Assembly (NCBI RefSeq): GCF_000802965.1
Contig: NZ_JSAK01000010.1
Coordinates: 163,636-227,635 of the forward strand
Direction: 5' to 3'
Length of the DNA stretch: 64,000 nt
Origin: Pseudomonas fluorescens
Lineage (GTDB): Bacteria; Pseudomonadota; Gammaproteobacteria; Pseudomonadales; Pseudomonadaceae
Part shown: positions 16,818 to 25,975 of the stretch, one piece after another
Layout: each line of letters begins with the position of its first letter
Numbering within the stretch: position 1 is the stretch's first letter
Position numbers and translations under genes: made by a program
The notes under the pieces: generated by a model
Told to the model about the DNA's origin: nothing
Database searches by the model: none
Seen by the model: only the letters and a program-made list of their open reading frames with translations

Positions 16818-17269
16818 CGCCGCACTCCGCTCATCTCTTCTATCTCCCTTTCTTCTCTGCGCACCTGTTCCAGACGTTGCACGCGCAACAGTTGCTGGAC
16901 AGACCGTTGGTACTTGTCGTGTTTGCCCTGCAACGAACGCAATTGCTCGCGTTGCTCCTGCAACAGTTGCTCTACCTGCTGGCACTGCTGATCCACGCGA
17001 TCACGCTCGATCCGCAACAGATCGATCTGTCGGCGGATCACGGCTTGCCTGCGCAACAGCGCCAACAGTTGCCCGTGATCCAGCACGCAGTCGTTCGCCC
17101 GATGGCTGGCCAACAGACTTTGCAACGAAGTCTCCTGCCCCTCGAAACCGGCCCGTTCCTGCAGCAGTGGTTGCAATTGCTGCTGAGTGCGCAGCACCGC
17201 TTGTTCGCCCCGTTGCCGACGGTACTGACTGAACGCCAACAGGCGCCGTCGATCAGCCAATGAGTTCAT
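16814..17269 (-). CDS. sctO: T3SS stalk/central protein SctO (InvI/SpaM-like)
   Basis: 151 residues from the ATG beginning MNSLADRRRLLAFSQ; a frame open 52 codons upstream overlaps invC and is rejected. The product is almost entirely a charged, glutamine/arginine-rich coiled coil (LLRIERDRVDQQCQQVEQLL and onward), as in FliJ/InvI proteins that link the ATPase hexamer to the export gate. It overlaps the invC end by 17 bases. Confidence 0.88.
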   Translation of the reverse strand: MNSLADRRRLLAFSQYRRQRGEQAVLRTQQQLQPLLQERAGFEGQETSLQSLLASHRANDCVLDHGQLLALLRRQAVIRRQIDLLRIERDRVDQQCQQVEQLLQEQREQLRSLQGKHDKYQRSVQQLLRVQRLEQVRREEREIEEMSGVRR

Positions 17270-18539
17270 GCAAACTCCGCTGGGTTTCATCGGGCTCGCA
17301 ACATTCGCCCGTCGGCTGACGCAACCATTGAGTGAGGGCTTCACGGCGCTGCATCGCGTGGTCGTTGGCGGCGTCTGCGCCGTGGGTGTACTCGCCCATG
17401 TCGAGGAAAATCTGCAACTGCTCAAGACGCGCCAGTGTTTCGCGAGTCTTCGCCGCCAGTTGCTGTAACTCTGGCGTGGTGACTTGGGTTGCCACGCGAC
17501 TGACGCTGTTCAGGACATCGATTGCCGGGTAGTGCCCTTTCGCCGCCATGGCACGGCTGAGGTAAATATGGCCATCAAGAATGGAGCGGATCTCTTCGGC
17601 AATCGGGTCCGGCTCATCATCGCTTTCCAGCAAAACCGTGTACCAGGCAGTGATGCTGCCGGAGGCGGTCACACCCGGGCGCTCCAGCAAGCGCGGCAAG
17701 GCATCGAACACCGAGGCCGGATAGCCGCGCCGCGCCGGTGCTTCACCGGCCGCCAGCGCCAGGTCGCGACGAGCCCGGGCATAACGCGTCAACGAGTCCA
17801 GCAACAACACCACGCGCTGGCCCTGGTCGCGGAAATACTCGGCAATGGCCGTGGCCTGGAGGGCCGAGTTGCAGCGATCGACCGAGGAAAAATCCGATGT
17901 GGCATACACCACCACACAACGGGAGCGCTTTTCAGATTGGCGCAGATGTTCGATGAACTCGGTGACCTCGCGCCCACGTTCGCCGATCAGGCCGATGACA
18001 AAAACATCGGCATCGGTGTGGTTGATCAGCATGTTGATCAAGGTGGTTTTGCCGGAGCCGGCAGCGGCAAAAATGCCGATGCGCTGACCGACACCGCAGG
18101 TCAGTAAACCGTCGATGACGCGAATACCTGTGCGCAACGGTTGCGCCACCGGGCGCCGCTGCTGGTAGGAGGGCGGGTCGGCATCCACCGGATAGTCTTG
18201 CTGCGCAACCGCTGTCGACGGCGCCAGGCGCTCGACGATGTTGCCCTGGGGATCGACCACGCTACCGAGCAAGGCGTCACTGCAGGTCAGTCGCAATGTC
18301 GCGCCCGTGGGCACGATCATCGACTCCCTGGACAAGCCTTTCGCGTCACCGAGCAAACTGAGCAGCACCGAGCCAGGTTTGAAGCCGATGACCTGCGCTC
18401 TCGCCGCGATGTCGGGCAAGCGCCAATGACGGCGAACTTCGCATACTTCGCCAATCACAACGTCGCCCAGCGCCGATTCGATCAAGGGACCATTCAACCG
18501 CAGGGGATGGGCCGCATGCCTTTCCAGGCGGATGATCAT
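17253..18539 (-). CDS. sctN: T3SS export ATPase SctN (InvC-like)
   Basis: 428 residues, F1-beta/FliI family. Walker A is AAGSGKTTL (about residues 158-166), followed by GLIGERGREVTEF and the Walker B region VVLLLDSLTRYARA. The ATPase strips chaperones and unfolds substrates. The ATG used overlaps the invB stop by 4 bases (ATGA); a start six codons upstream is possible. Confidence 0.97.
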   Translation of the reverse strand: MIIRLERHAAHPLRLNGPLIESALGDVVIGEVCEVRRHWRLPDIAARAQVIGFKPGSVLLSLLGDAKGLSRESMIVPTGATLRLTCSDALLGSVVDPQGNIVERLAPSTAVAQQDYPVDADPPSYQQRRPVAQPLRTGIRVIDGLLTCGVGQRIGIFAAAGSGKTTLINMLINHTDADVFVIGLIGERGREVTEFIEHLRQSEKRSRCVVVYATSDFSSVDRCNSALQATAIAEYFRDQGQRVVLLLDSLTRYARARRDLALAAGEAPARRGYPASVFDALPRLLERPGVTASGSITAWYTVLLESDDEPDPIAEEIRSILDGHIYLSRAMAAKGHYPAIDVLNSVSRVATQVTTPELQQLAAKTRETLARLEQLQIFLDMGEYTHGADAANDHAMQRREALTQWLRQPTGECCEPDETQRSLHELIG

Positions 18540-18943
18540 CGACGCAAGAGTTCGCACAGGGTTTCAGTGGCCTGCACAAAACCATCAAGGGCTTGCGCGA
18601 AGTGTTCAGCGTCACCGGTGGCGTGAGCGTTGGCCATCAAACGCAGTTCGAGCCGCTCCTGGACCACGCAAAGATGCAATTGCCCGGTGCGGGAATAAGC
18701 ATTGCCTTCGAGCAGGAACTGCATCAACTCGAAGGCGCAATGGTTCATGACATTCGGGCTCGCCTCTGCAACCGCCGCCCAGACCCACACATCGCCTTCG
18801 ACCATCGCCACGCTGATATCGGGCAGGTTTTTCATCTGCATTTCAATGGTGCTGTGACTGTCGAAGTGCCCTATCTGACTGTCTACGCAGCCACTGTGAC
18901 GCAGCGCTTCGCGCAAGAGATCAGCGATATCCATCGGAATCAT
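18536..18943 (-). CDS. invB: type III secretion chaperone (InvB/Spa15-like)
   Basis: 135 residues, small and acidic, with the class IB chaperone layout: N-terminal helix DIADLLREALRHSGC, a central beta sheet (ISVAMVEGDVWVWAAV) and a C-terminal helix. InvB/Spa15 escorts several effectors to the export platform. It lies between invA and invC as in SPI-1/mxi-spa clusters. Its presence implies at least one substrate encoded somewhere in this genome. Confidence 0.88.
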   Translation of the reverse strand: MIPMDIADLLREALRHSGCVDSQIGHFDSHSTIEMQMKNLPDISVAMVEGDVWVWAAVAEASPNVMNHCAFELMQFLLEGNAYSRTGQLHLCVVQERLELRLMANAHATGDAEHFAQALDGFVQATETLCELLRR

Positions 18944-18956
18944 TTACAGGTTTTCC

Positions 18957-21008
18957 TTACAGCGTTTTGATGACATTGACGGAAACGGTCTCGGAGACTT
19001 CGCCGAACGACATCACGTCCAGCTCCCGAAACCGCCCCTCGATCAGTTTCTTGATGTAGCGCCGCACATCGATCGAACACAGCAGCACCATGTCTTTTTG
19101 CGCGATGTGCAGGGTGTCCAGGCCGACACTCAGCCGGTCCATCAGCTCTTCCGATTCGGCGGGCTCCAGGTTGATAAAGCTGCCGCCCGAGGTTTGCCGA
19201 ATCCCGCGCCGCACCACCTCTTCGAACTCCGGTGAGAGCAGCAGCACACGCAAGTCATTGCCCTGGGCAAACTTGTTGCTGATGTAGCGGGCCATCGTGC
19301 CGCGAACGTGCTCGACCAGCGCCAGCACATCCTTTTCCCGCGATGCCCAATGGGCCAGCGATTCGAGAATGAGCTTCATGTTGCGCACGGAAATGCGCTC
19401 GGCGATCAGACGCTGCAGCACTTCGGCGATCTTCTGCACGGTGACGTGGCGATAGACTTCCTTGAGCAGGTCGGGGTAGCGCGCTTCCATTTCGTCGAGC
19501 AGTTGTTTGGTTTCCTGCACGCCGAAGAACTCTTGAATGTTGCGCGCCAGCAGCGTGACCAGGCAGCGATAGCATTCTTCGTCAGCCGGGCGCAGGTGAT
19601 AGCCCAACTGCTGCACCCGCTCGCGGTCGGTGGCGTTGACCCAGACACCGCCCAGGCGATTGCTGTCGCTGCCGCGCACCAAGGCAAACCCCAAGGGTTC
19701 GAGCTCCGGCGAATAGTCGAGCAGTCGCCAGTGATCGAAATGGATATCGAACTGCTCGGCGCGTACTTCGTTGATCAGCACTGCGACTTGATGCGCCGGC
19801 AATGCCTCACTGGCACGAAGCTGCGGTTCGGGAATGCGCAAGCCGTAGTCGACGAAAAACTGGCTGCGAAAGCGCGCCGCCCAACGGGCCTTATTCAATT
19901 CTTCCAGGCGCGTCGTCGGCACCAGCAGCATCAGGGCAACGGTTTCGGTGGCGATGTTGTCGACGTCATCGAGCAATCCCGACTCGGGTTGCAGCGCATC
20001 CTGGCTGGCAGGCGCCGCATGACCTTCGCCCTTGCCTGATTGTCGGGAAGACTTTCGATGGCGCATGAACACCACCAGGCCCAGCACGCTGGCGATCGAC
20101 AAAAACGTCAGCAGCGGAAAACCGGGCAGCAGGCCGACGCCCACCGCGAGCAAGGCGGTCACGCCCAGAACGAATGGATTACCCAGCATTTGCGCAAGCA
20201 TGTTGCGCCCCAGATTGCTGTCATCGCCGTTGACACGGGTGACGATGAAACCGGCACCGATGGCAATCAGCAACGCTGGAATCTGCGCCACCAGGCCGTC
20301 GCCGATGGTCAGCAAGGTGTAGGTCGACAGCGCGGTGGACATGTCCATGCCCATTTGCCCGACACCAATGGCCATGCCTGCGATGAAGTTGACGAAAATA
20401 ATGATGATGCCAGCGATCGCGTCACCCTTGATGAACTTCATCGCCCCGTCGAAGGAGCCGTACAACTGGCTTTCGCGCTCCAGCACACTGCGCTTTTCCT
20501 TGGCTTCTTCGGCCGTGATGGCGCCCGCCTTCAGGTCACCGTCGATGCTCATCTGTTTGCCCGGCATACCGTCCAGCGAGAAGCGCGCCGCCACTTCGGC
20601 AACCCGCTCCGAACCTTTGGTGATCACGATGAACTGGACAATGGTGACGATGGAGAAGATCACGAAACCCACCACCAGACTTTCGCCGATCACAAACTCG
20701 CCGAACGACTCGATGATCTCGCCCGCATCGGCCTGACTGAGGATCAAGCGGCTGGTACTGATCGACAGCGCCAGGCGAAACAACGTGGTCAACAGCAGCA
20801 AGGCCGGGAACGTCGAGTAATTGAGGATGCGCTCGATGTAGAAAGAACCCATGAACACCAGCAGCGAAATGATGATGTTCAAGCCGATCAGAAAATCCAC
20901 CAGCACCGTCGGCAAGGGAATGATCAGCATGGCGATGATCATCACCATCAACGACAGAATCAGCAGCTCCGGGCGAGCGCTGACATTGCGTAAAAACACA
21001 TTGAGCAT
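18957..21008 (-). CDS. sctV: T3SS major export protein SctV (InvA-like)
   Basis: 683 residues, the FlhA/InvA family length. Eight membrane helices occupy the first ~320 residues; the FHIPEP-type motif region is seen as RVAEVAARFSLDGMPGKQMS with DGDL next to it. The C-terminal cytoplasmic domain forms the nonameric ring that receives chaperone-substrate complexes. It begins 6 bases after invE and ends 13 bases before invB. Confidence 0.97.
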   Translation of the reverse strand: MLNVFLRNVSARPELLILSLMVMIIAMLIIPLPTVLVDFLIGLNIIISLLVFMGSFYIERILNYSTFPALLLLTTLFRLALSISTSRLILSQADAGEIIESFGEFVIGESLVVGFVIFSIVTIVQFIVITKGSERVAEVAARFSLDGMPGKQMSIDGDLKAGAITAEEAKEKRSVLERESQLYGSFDGAMKFIKGDAIAGIIIIFVNFIAGMAIGVGQMGMDMSTALSTYTLLTIGDGLVAQIPALLIAIGAGFIVTRVNGDDSNLGRNMLAQMLGNPFVLGVTALLAVGVGLLPGFPLLTFLSIASVLGLVVFMRHRKSSRQSGKGEGHAAPASQDALQPESGLLDDVDNIATETVALMLLVPTTRLEELNKARWAARFRSQFFVDYGLRIPEPQLRASEALPAHQVAVLINEVRAEQFDIHFDHWRLLDYSPELEPLGFALVRGSDSNRLGGVWVNATDRERVQQLGYHLRPADEECYRCLVTLLARNIQEFFGVQETKQLLDEMEARYPDLLKEVYRHVTVQKIAEVLQRLIAERISVRNMKLILESLAHWASREKDVLALVEHVRGTMARYISNKFAQGNDLRVLLLSPEFEEVVRRGIRQTSGGSFINLEPAESEELMDRLSVGLDTLHIAQKDMVLLCSIDVRRYIKKLIEGRFRELDVMSFGEVSETVSVNVIKTL

Positions 21009-21014
21009 GGCAGG

Positions 21015-22136
21015 TCAGTTCCGGGGAGAAGTTGGGCGACCACCGAGACGTCGCCGCTCGATACATTCGTGGGCATAAGCGATGTCTGCCAGGCGCGTGA
21101 ATTGTTGTGCCAGGCGCTGTGGCGCCTCTTCATCGGCATACAGTGGCAATGGCAATAGCAGGCTGAGTCGGCGCAGCGTTTGCAGCACCGTCCCGCGCTC
21201 ACGGTGAGCGCTCAACAGCAAGCGTTCACCCAGGGCGCCGAGCAACAGCTGGTCGAGCTCATCGGGATAGGTCAACAGTCCCATGAGAAACACCAGCCAG
21301 TCGGATTCATCGGGGTTGTGACGGCAGATGAGCTCATCGCCGAGCAGGCCGCCGATGAACAAGCCATCGGCTGAACGCAGGCGCTTGAGGTCGGCCAGCC
21401 TGGCCAGCAGATCACCAAATTCCGCACGCGAGCAACTCGGGTCCTGTGCGCTGATGTCGGTGAGCAATGCATCTTCGATAAACACCAGCACACTCATGCG
21501 CCTGGGCGCGCCATACAACGCAATCCAGTCTTGATAGCAGCTGACAGGGCCTTCGTCCGACTCAAGAAAATCCCGATAGGTTTCGCGCAGCAGTCCCGCA
21601 CGTACCGCCATGCTCGCGCCGAACATTCGGGCTTTGAGGGCCGTATTGATGCCCGCGTTCATACGCTTGGGCGAGACCTCGGCGAGCGCCGCCTGCAATG
21701 CCCGCTCGAGCCGTCGACGCGAGCCGGCATCGAGCCGTTTGCGGCGCAACAATTCCCGCAGCACCAACACCAGGTCACTGTCGTCGGGGAACAACCCGCG
21801 CAGCTGCTGCAGCAGCCAGGTATCAGGCTTGTCCGCCAGCCGCGCCAGACTCAGAACTCTCTGCACCTTGGGCAAGGTGTCGTCGTCGAGCACTCTTTCG
21901 AAGTTGTCTGTCACGGTGTCGGACTTGAGCTCGAGATTGCGCCGGCTGCGAAACTGCGCCAACGCCGCCGACATTTCGTCGCTGATCTGGACAAAGCGCT
22001 GTGCGACAGCCGCCGTACCGCTTTCATCCAGATCAACGTTCGCCTCCACTTGCGGTTGTGGATGCTCCGCGGCTTTCTCGGCATTCAGCCGCGCCTGGGC
22101 CGCTCGCCCCCCGCTGGAAATCGGTGGCAGGATCAT
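21015..22136 (-). CDS. sctW: T3SS gatekeeper SctW (InvE/MxiC-like)
   Basis: 373 residues (InvE is 372). The N terminus is polar with an alanine-rich helix, followed by three helical TyeA/HrpJ-like domains (for example FSLARL-like LSLARLADKPDTWLLQQLRGLFP). InvE/MxiC controls the order of secretion, holding back effectors until translocators are exported. That role is notable here because the translocator genes are missing next door. The start overlaps the invG stop by 4 bases. Confidence 0.93.
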   Translation of the reverse strand: MILPPISSGGRAAQARLNAEKAAEHPQPQVEANVDLDESGTAAVAQRFVQISDEMSAALAQFRSRRNLELKSDTVTDNFERVLDDDTLPKVQRVLSLARLADKPDTWLLQQLRGLFPDDSDLVLVLRELLRRKRLDAGSRRRLERALQAALAEVSPKRMNAGINTALKARMFGASMAVRAGLLRETYRDFLESDEGPVSCYQDWIALYGAPRRMSVLVFIEDALLTDISAQDPSCSRAEFGDLLARLADLKRLRSADGLFIGGLLGDELICRHNPDESDWLVFLMGLLTYPDELDQLLLGALGERLLLSAHRERGTVLQTLRRLSLLLPLPLYADEEAPQRLAQQFTRLADIAYAHECIERRRLGGRPTSPRN

Positions 22137-23785
22137 TTTTCAGCAGCCCGGAAATAGGAGCGGCGTACACGTTCTTGCTGCTGCGGGGTCAGCACCCGCG
22201 GGACCAGTTCCGCGACGGGCTCAAGGGCGTCGAGGATTTCCTTGGGTTGAATCAGGAACACCCGCACCGTGTTGGCCGAGCGGTTCTGGCGATAGCTGAA
22301 CAGGCGCCCGATCCACGGTATGGAACCCAATACCGGTATCCGTCCGATTTGCTCACTGTGGTCATCGCGGGTGAAACCGCCTACCAACAGACTCTTGCCC
22401 TGGGGCACCCGCGCCACCGTACTGATTCGCGTGCGACCAACCGTCGGCAGCGAGTTCGGACGTTCGCCCTGGCCGGGGTTTTCGACTTCGTTGCCGTCCT
22501 CGATATTGAGCGACATTTCAACCTCATCCGCCTGGGCGAAACGCGGCAGGACACTGACCAGCGTGCCGTAGGTCACGTGCTGCAAATCGACACTGCGCTC
22601 GCCCACCAGCGGGGCATAAAACGTACGGTTGTTGTCGAAGATCGCCGGCACGTTTTCCTGGGTCAGGATCACCGGTCGCGAGACTACGTTTGCGCGGTTG
22701 GTTCGCTCCAGCGCCATGACCTGAGTCACGAAGGAAACGCCATCGAGGGTGGTCGCCGAACCGGCATTGAGCGAGGCGGAAAACTTCCCGCCCGAATTCA
22801 CCGTACCCTGCCAATTGATGCCCAGTTGATTGAGTTCGTCCTTGTGCAAATCAATGATCCACAACGACAGCTCCACGTGGCGCTTGGGCGTGTCCAGCGC
22901 ACTCACCAGGTTCTCGATGAAACGCACTTGTTCCGGCAAACCCTTGACCAACAGGCTGTTGGTATCGGGATAAGCCACCACCCGGATATTTCCGGCGGCG
23001 ACATCCCGCGCAATGATCCGCGGTGCGGCCGGGTCTTGATCCGAAGGTGAACTGGCCAGGCCTTCCAGGGGAAACGCCGGCATCAACCCCTGTGGTCGCT
23101 GTACCGGGGCTTGCGCCACCGAGGGCTCGACCTCGCGTTTCTCGCCCCGCAACAAGTCCTCGATCACGGTGGCCAGCCCGGGGATAGTCACCTTGTCATC
23201 GCGCAACTCATATTTGCGGTCACTGACAAAGGTGTTGCGCACCTGGATCACGCCGATCTGCTGCTTGCCCAGCAACAATTCCGAGCGCTGGTTATCCATC
23301 ATCCCGGCTGCCTGCACCACCAGGTCGACATACATCGGCGGGCCAGACACATGGAAAGTCCGCAGACCGTCGTGGCGCAACGGATAACGGGGATCGTGCA
23401 GGCCGGAACGCTCGAGAAAGGCCTGGAGCTTGGCCACGGTGAGGGTCTGCAGGGACATCATCGAGCTTTTGAATTCCGAGGCGTTGTACAGGTAAATCGC
23501 CTGCCCATCGCTGTACCAGATCAAGCCCATTTGCGCGGCGATCCGCTCAAAGGTTCGCTGGGGTGTAAGCAAATCGAACGTACCGGAAACCCGCTTGGCC
23601 GAAGCAGCCTTGCTGACGATCACCGGCTTGCCGAGAGCCCCGGACAGCTCACTGAAAAAAGTGCGCGCACTCTGCTCACGCGCCTCGAAACTATAGACAT
23701 TGGCCTGCGCAGCACCGGGTGCAAGCAGCAGCACAGCGTTAAGGCAGACGGAAAAAAGGGATAAAGAGAACAATCGGCAGTTCAT
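22133..23785 (-). CDS. sctC: T3SS outer-membrane secretin SctC (InvG-like)
   Basis: 550 residues with a cleavable signal peptide (CLNAVLLLAPGAAQA). N-terminal N0/N1 domains (FFSELSGALGKPVIVS..., LTVAKLQAFLE) precede the secretin core, with characteristic VPQGKSLLVGGFTRD and IPVLGSIPWIGRLF motifs. It forms the outer-membrane ring. No InvH-like pilotin gene is seen in the cluster. The gene starts 4 bases after invF. Confidence 0.96.
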   Translation of the reverse strand: MNCRLFSLSLFSVCLNAVLLLAPGAAQANVYSFEAREQSARTFFSELSGALGKPVIVSKAASAKRVSGTFDLLTPQRTFERIAAQMGLIWYSDGQAIYLYNASEFKSSMMSLQTLTVAKLQAFLERSGLHDPRYPLRHDGLRTFHVSGPPMYVDLVVQAAGMMDNQRSELLLGKQQIGVIQVRNTFVSDRKYELRDDKVTIPGLATVIEDLLRGEKREVEPSVAQAPVQRPQGLMPAFPLEGLASSPSDQDPAAPRIIARDVAAGNIRVVAYPDTNSLLVKGLPEQVRFIENLVSALDTPKRHVELSLWIIDLHKDELNQLGINWQGTVNSGGKFSASLNAGSATTLDGVSFVTQVMALERTNRANVVSRPVILTQENVPAIFDNNRTFYAPLVGERSVDLQHVTYGTLVSVLPRFAQADEVEMSLNIEDGNEVENPGQGERPNSLPTVGRTRISTVARVPQGKSLLVGGFTRDDHSEQIGRIPVLGSIPWIGRLFSYRQNRSANTVRVFLIQPKEILDALEPVAELVPRVLTPQQQERVRRSYFRAAEK

Positions 23786-23789
23786 CGGC

Positions 23790-24524
23790 TCACTTGCCTG
23801 GAAGGAAGGTAATATCGGCCAGGCTGCTGGGCGAGAACCCTACAAGCTCGCGGATTTCCTTGGAAAAATGCGAAGAAGAGGCGAAACCGAACTCCAGCGC
23901 GACATCCGTCAGCGAGCCGTCCTGCAGACTCATGTTCAACAGCGCCTGCGCCGTCCGCCAGCCACGCAAGACGGGCTTGGCCGCCGTACCCAGCGCCTGT
24001 CGACACAAACGACGGAAATGCGATACAGAAACGCCGTAGCGTTGCGCCAGGATGCTCAACTTTTCACTGTGCGTGCCTTGTTCCAGCAGAAAGCGCACAA
24101 GCCCGTAGCTCTCGGAATGACGCAGCACGCTGGCAAAGGCCTGATAGGCAGAACCACCGGACATGGCCTGCTCGATGTACCAGCGCTCAAGCGCCCTTTC
24201 CGGCTGGACAGACGCACGAGCCGCCGGCAATACCGCCCAGGAAGCCTGGCTGGATCGCTGGGCAGCCAGCGCTTCACCCAGATCGATGAATACCTGCAAC
24301 TTCACCAGCGGTGCTTCTGCAATCGGCAGGGTCTGCACACTGCCTCTCACTTCAAACGTACCGTTCATCACGATCAGCCCTTCCCACCCGACAGGCAGGA
24401 AACAGACCGTCGCACACTGAGGCGAGACCAGATACGCGGGGGATTCGCTGACACGCAAATGCAGCAGCCGCTCGCTGAAACGGGCATGAGGGCAACTTGC
24501 GGCGCGTATTGATTCGATGTGCAC
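23790..24524 (-). CDS. invF: AraC-family T3SS activator InvF
   Basis: 244 residues from a GTG (VHIESIRAASCPHARF) with a perfect AAAGGAGG five bases upstream; the longer frame from 24638 is rejected because it lacks such a site. The C-terminal ~100 residues are an AraC-type double HTH (LAQRYGVSVSHFRRLCRQAL ... DVALEFGFASSSHFSKEI). In Salmonella, InvF needs the chaperone SicA as co-activator to turn on translocator and effector genes. No sicA is found here, so either a SicA homologue is elsewhere or the circuit is changed. It heads the inv-spa operon. Confidence 0.93.
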   Translation of the reverse strand: MHIESIRAASCPHARFSERLLHLRVSESPAYLVSPQCATVCFLPVGWEGLIVMNGTFEVRGSVQTLPIAEAPLVKLQVFIDLGEALAAQRSSQASWAVLPAARASVQPERALERWYIEQAMSGGSAYQAFASVLRHSESYGLVRFLLEQGTHSEKLSILAQRYGVSVSHFRRLCRQALGTAAKPVLRGWRTAQALLNMSLQDGSLTDVALEFGFASSSHFSKEIRELVGFSPSSLADITFLPGK

Positions 24525-24613
24525 GCCAACCTCCTTTGCGGCCTGACGATGTAGGTCGGCAGGATGAAAGACATGGCGCGTTGAATCCTGATGTAAAGCT
24601 GATGAACCCGCGA

Positions 24614-24629
24614 TGGCATATGCCTTGCA
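24614..24629 (+). promoter_or_regulatory. sigma-54 promoter of nasST
   Basis: TGGCATATGCCTTGCA matches the RpoN consensus (TGGCAC-N5-TTGCA) with GG at 24615-24616 and GC at 24627-24628, spacing N10. The expected start site near 24640 falls just before the first leader hairpin. This fits nitrogen-limitation control through NtrC/RpoN. Confidence 0.85.
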
Positions 24630-24644
24630 CCCGTTCACGCATCA

Positions 24645-24733
24645 GCACGCAGGCCAACGACGGAATGAGTGCAAGGACAATGGCGTCGTCATCCGGCCTG
24701 GCTTGTAGAAGGGTCTGGGACGACGTTTTTTTT
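24645..24733 (+). promoter_or_regulatory. ANTAR-type antitermination leader of nasST
   Basis: P1 is a hairpin with hexaloop AACGAC (24656-24661) on a purine-mismatched stem (GCAC 24645-24648 with GTGC 24669-24672). P2 is GAC-AATGGC-GTC (24676-24687). Both loops have the ANTAR consensus A at position 1 and G at position 4. An intrinsic terminator CGTCGTC/GACGACG (24684-24690, 24719-24725) with T8 overlaps P2, so P2 and terminator exclude each other. NasT binding is inferred to let transcription reach nasS. Confidence 0.78.
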
Positions 24734-24748
24734 GAAGGTGCGAAATCG

Positions 24749-25960
24749 ATGAACGAACCATCAGCCGGGCCTCTGGCCTGGGTCAATGGCAGCGATGCCC
24801 CGGAAAAGACCGAAATCAACCTCGGCTTCATGGCCCTGAGCGACTGCGCCTCAGTGGTTGTCGCCGCGACCCAGGGCTTCGCCCAGCCCTACGGCCTGAC
24901 CCTGAACCTCAAGCGCCAGTCGTCCTGGGCCAATCTGCGGGACAAACTGGTCAGCGGTGAACTCGATGCCGCCCATAGCCTGTACGGCTTGATCTATGCC
25001 GTGCACCTGGGCATCGGCGGCGTGGCCCCGACCGACATGGCCGTGCTCATGGGCCTGAACCAGAACGGCCAGAGCATCAATCTCTCCCATGGCTTGCAAG
25101 GTCTCGGCGTGACCGGTCCTGAAGCGCTTTTTCGGCATGTGCACCAAAGTCGCCCAAAACTGACGTTCGCCCAGACCTTTCCCACCGGCACCCACGCCAT
25201 GTGGTTGTATTACTGGCTCGCCAGCCAGGGCATTCATCCGTTGCTGGACGTCGACAGCGTGGTGGTGCCGCCGCCGCAAATGGTCGCGCACCTGCAAGCG
25301 GGGCGCATCGATGGTTTCTGTGTCGGCGAGCCCTGGTCGGCCAGCGCGGTGCAGCAGGATCTTGGGTTCACCATGGCGACCACACAAACCATCTGGCCCG
25401 ATCACCCGGAAAAGGTCCTGGGCTGCACGCGCGAATTCGTCGAGCAATACCCCAACACTGCCCGCGCTTTGGTGATGGCGATTCTGGAGGCCAGCCGTTT
25501 CATCGAAGAAAGCAGCGAGAACCGCCGCAGCACTGCGCAATTACTCAGCGCGCCGCAGTACCTCGATGCACCGCTGGACTGCATAGAACCTCGTTTGCTG
25601 GGCGACTACGCCGACGGCCTGGGTAATCGCTGGCAGGACCCGCATGCCTTGCGTTTCCATGGCGATGGCGAGGTCAATCTGCCGTACCTGTCCGATGGCA
25701 TGTGGTTCATGACCCAGTTCCGTCGCTGGGGTTTGTTGCGCGACGACCCGGATTACCTCGCCGTGGCCCGCCAGGTCCAGCAACTAGACTTGTATCGTGA
25801 AGCGGCCAGCGCGGTTGGCGTCGCGGCACTGGGTAAAGAGATGCGCAGCAGCCAGTTGATCGACGGCAAGATCTGGGACGGTTCGGACCCGGCCGGCTAT
25901 GCCAGCAGTTTCAAGCTGCACGCCATGAGCGATCGCTCAGCCCTTCTCGCCAGCCGCTGA
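24749..25960 (+). CDS. nasS: nitrate sensor NasS (NrtA/CmpA-like periplasmic-binding fold, cytoplasmic)
   Basis: 403 residues from MNEPSAGPLAWVNGS; an 84-codon upstream extension runs through the leader and is rejected. It has the NrtA-type nitrate-binding fold but no signal peptide, which is the mark of the cytoplasmic sensor NasS. Family positions are seen in INLGFMALSDCASVVVA, TFPTGTHAMWLYYW and VGEPWSASAV. Without nitrate NasS holds the antiterminator NasT; nitrate or nitrite releases it. It lies 15 bases before nasT, and its own mRNA leader carries a predicted NasT target. Confidence 0.94.
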   Translation: MNEPSAGPLAWVNGSDAPEKTEINLGFMALSDCASVVVAATQGFAQPYGLTLNLKRQSSWANLRDKLVSGELDAAHSLYGLIYAVHLGIGGVAPTDMAVLMGLNQNGQSINLSHGLQGLGVTGPEALFRHVHQSRPKLTFAQTFPTGTHAMWLYYWLASQGIHPLLDVDSVVVPPPQMVAHLQAGRIDGFCVGEPWSASAVQQDLGFTMATTQTIWPDHPEKVLGCTREFVEQYPNTARALVMAILEASRFIEESSENRRSTAQLLSAPQYLDAPLDCIEPRLLGDYADGLGNRWQDPHALRFHGDGEVNLPYLSDGMWFMTQFRRWGLLRDDPDYLAVARQVQQLDLYREAASAVGVAALGKEMRSSQLIDGKIWDGSDPAGYASSFKLHAMSDRSALLASR

Positions 25961-25975
25961 CAGGAGATTGCGAAT

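Noticed and set aside
5275..24524. Hrp-type (plant pathogen) T3SS identity
   Set aside because: Needle, PrgH/K, OrgA/B, IacP, HilA and IagB homologues and the gene order are of the SPI-1 type; no hrp box or hrpL/hrpRS was seen.
24525..24638. N-terminal extension of InvF to 24638
   Set aside because: A GTG with a perfect AAAGGAGG lies inside at 24524, and the extension would overlap the nasST promoter.
24497..24748. N-terminal extension of NasS
   Set aside because: It would translate through the sigma-54 promoter and terminator leader; the ATG at 24749 gives the normal length.
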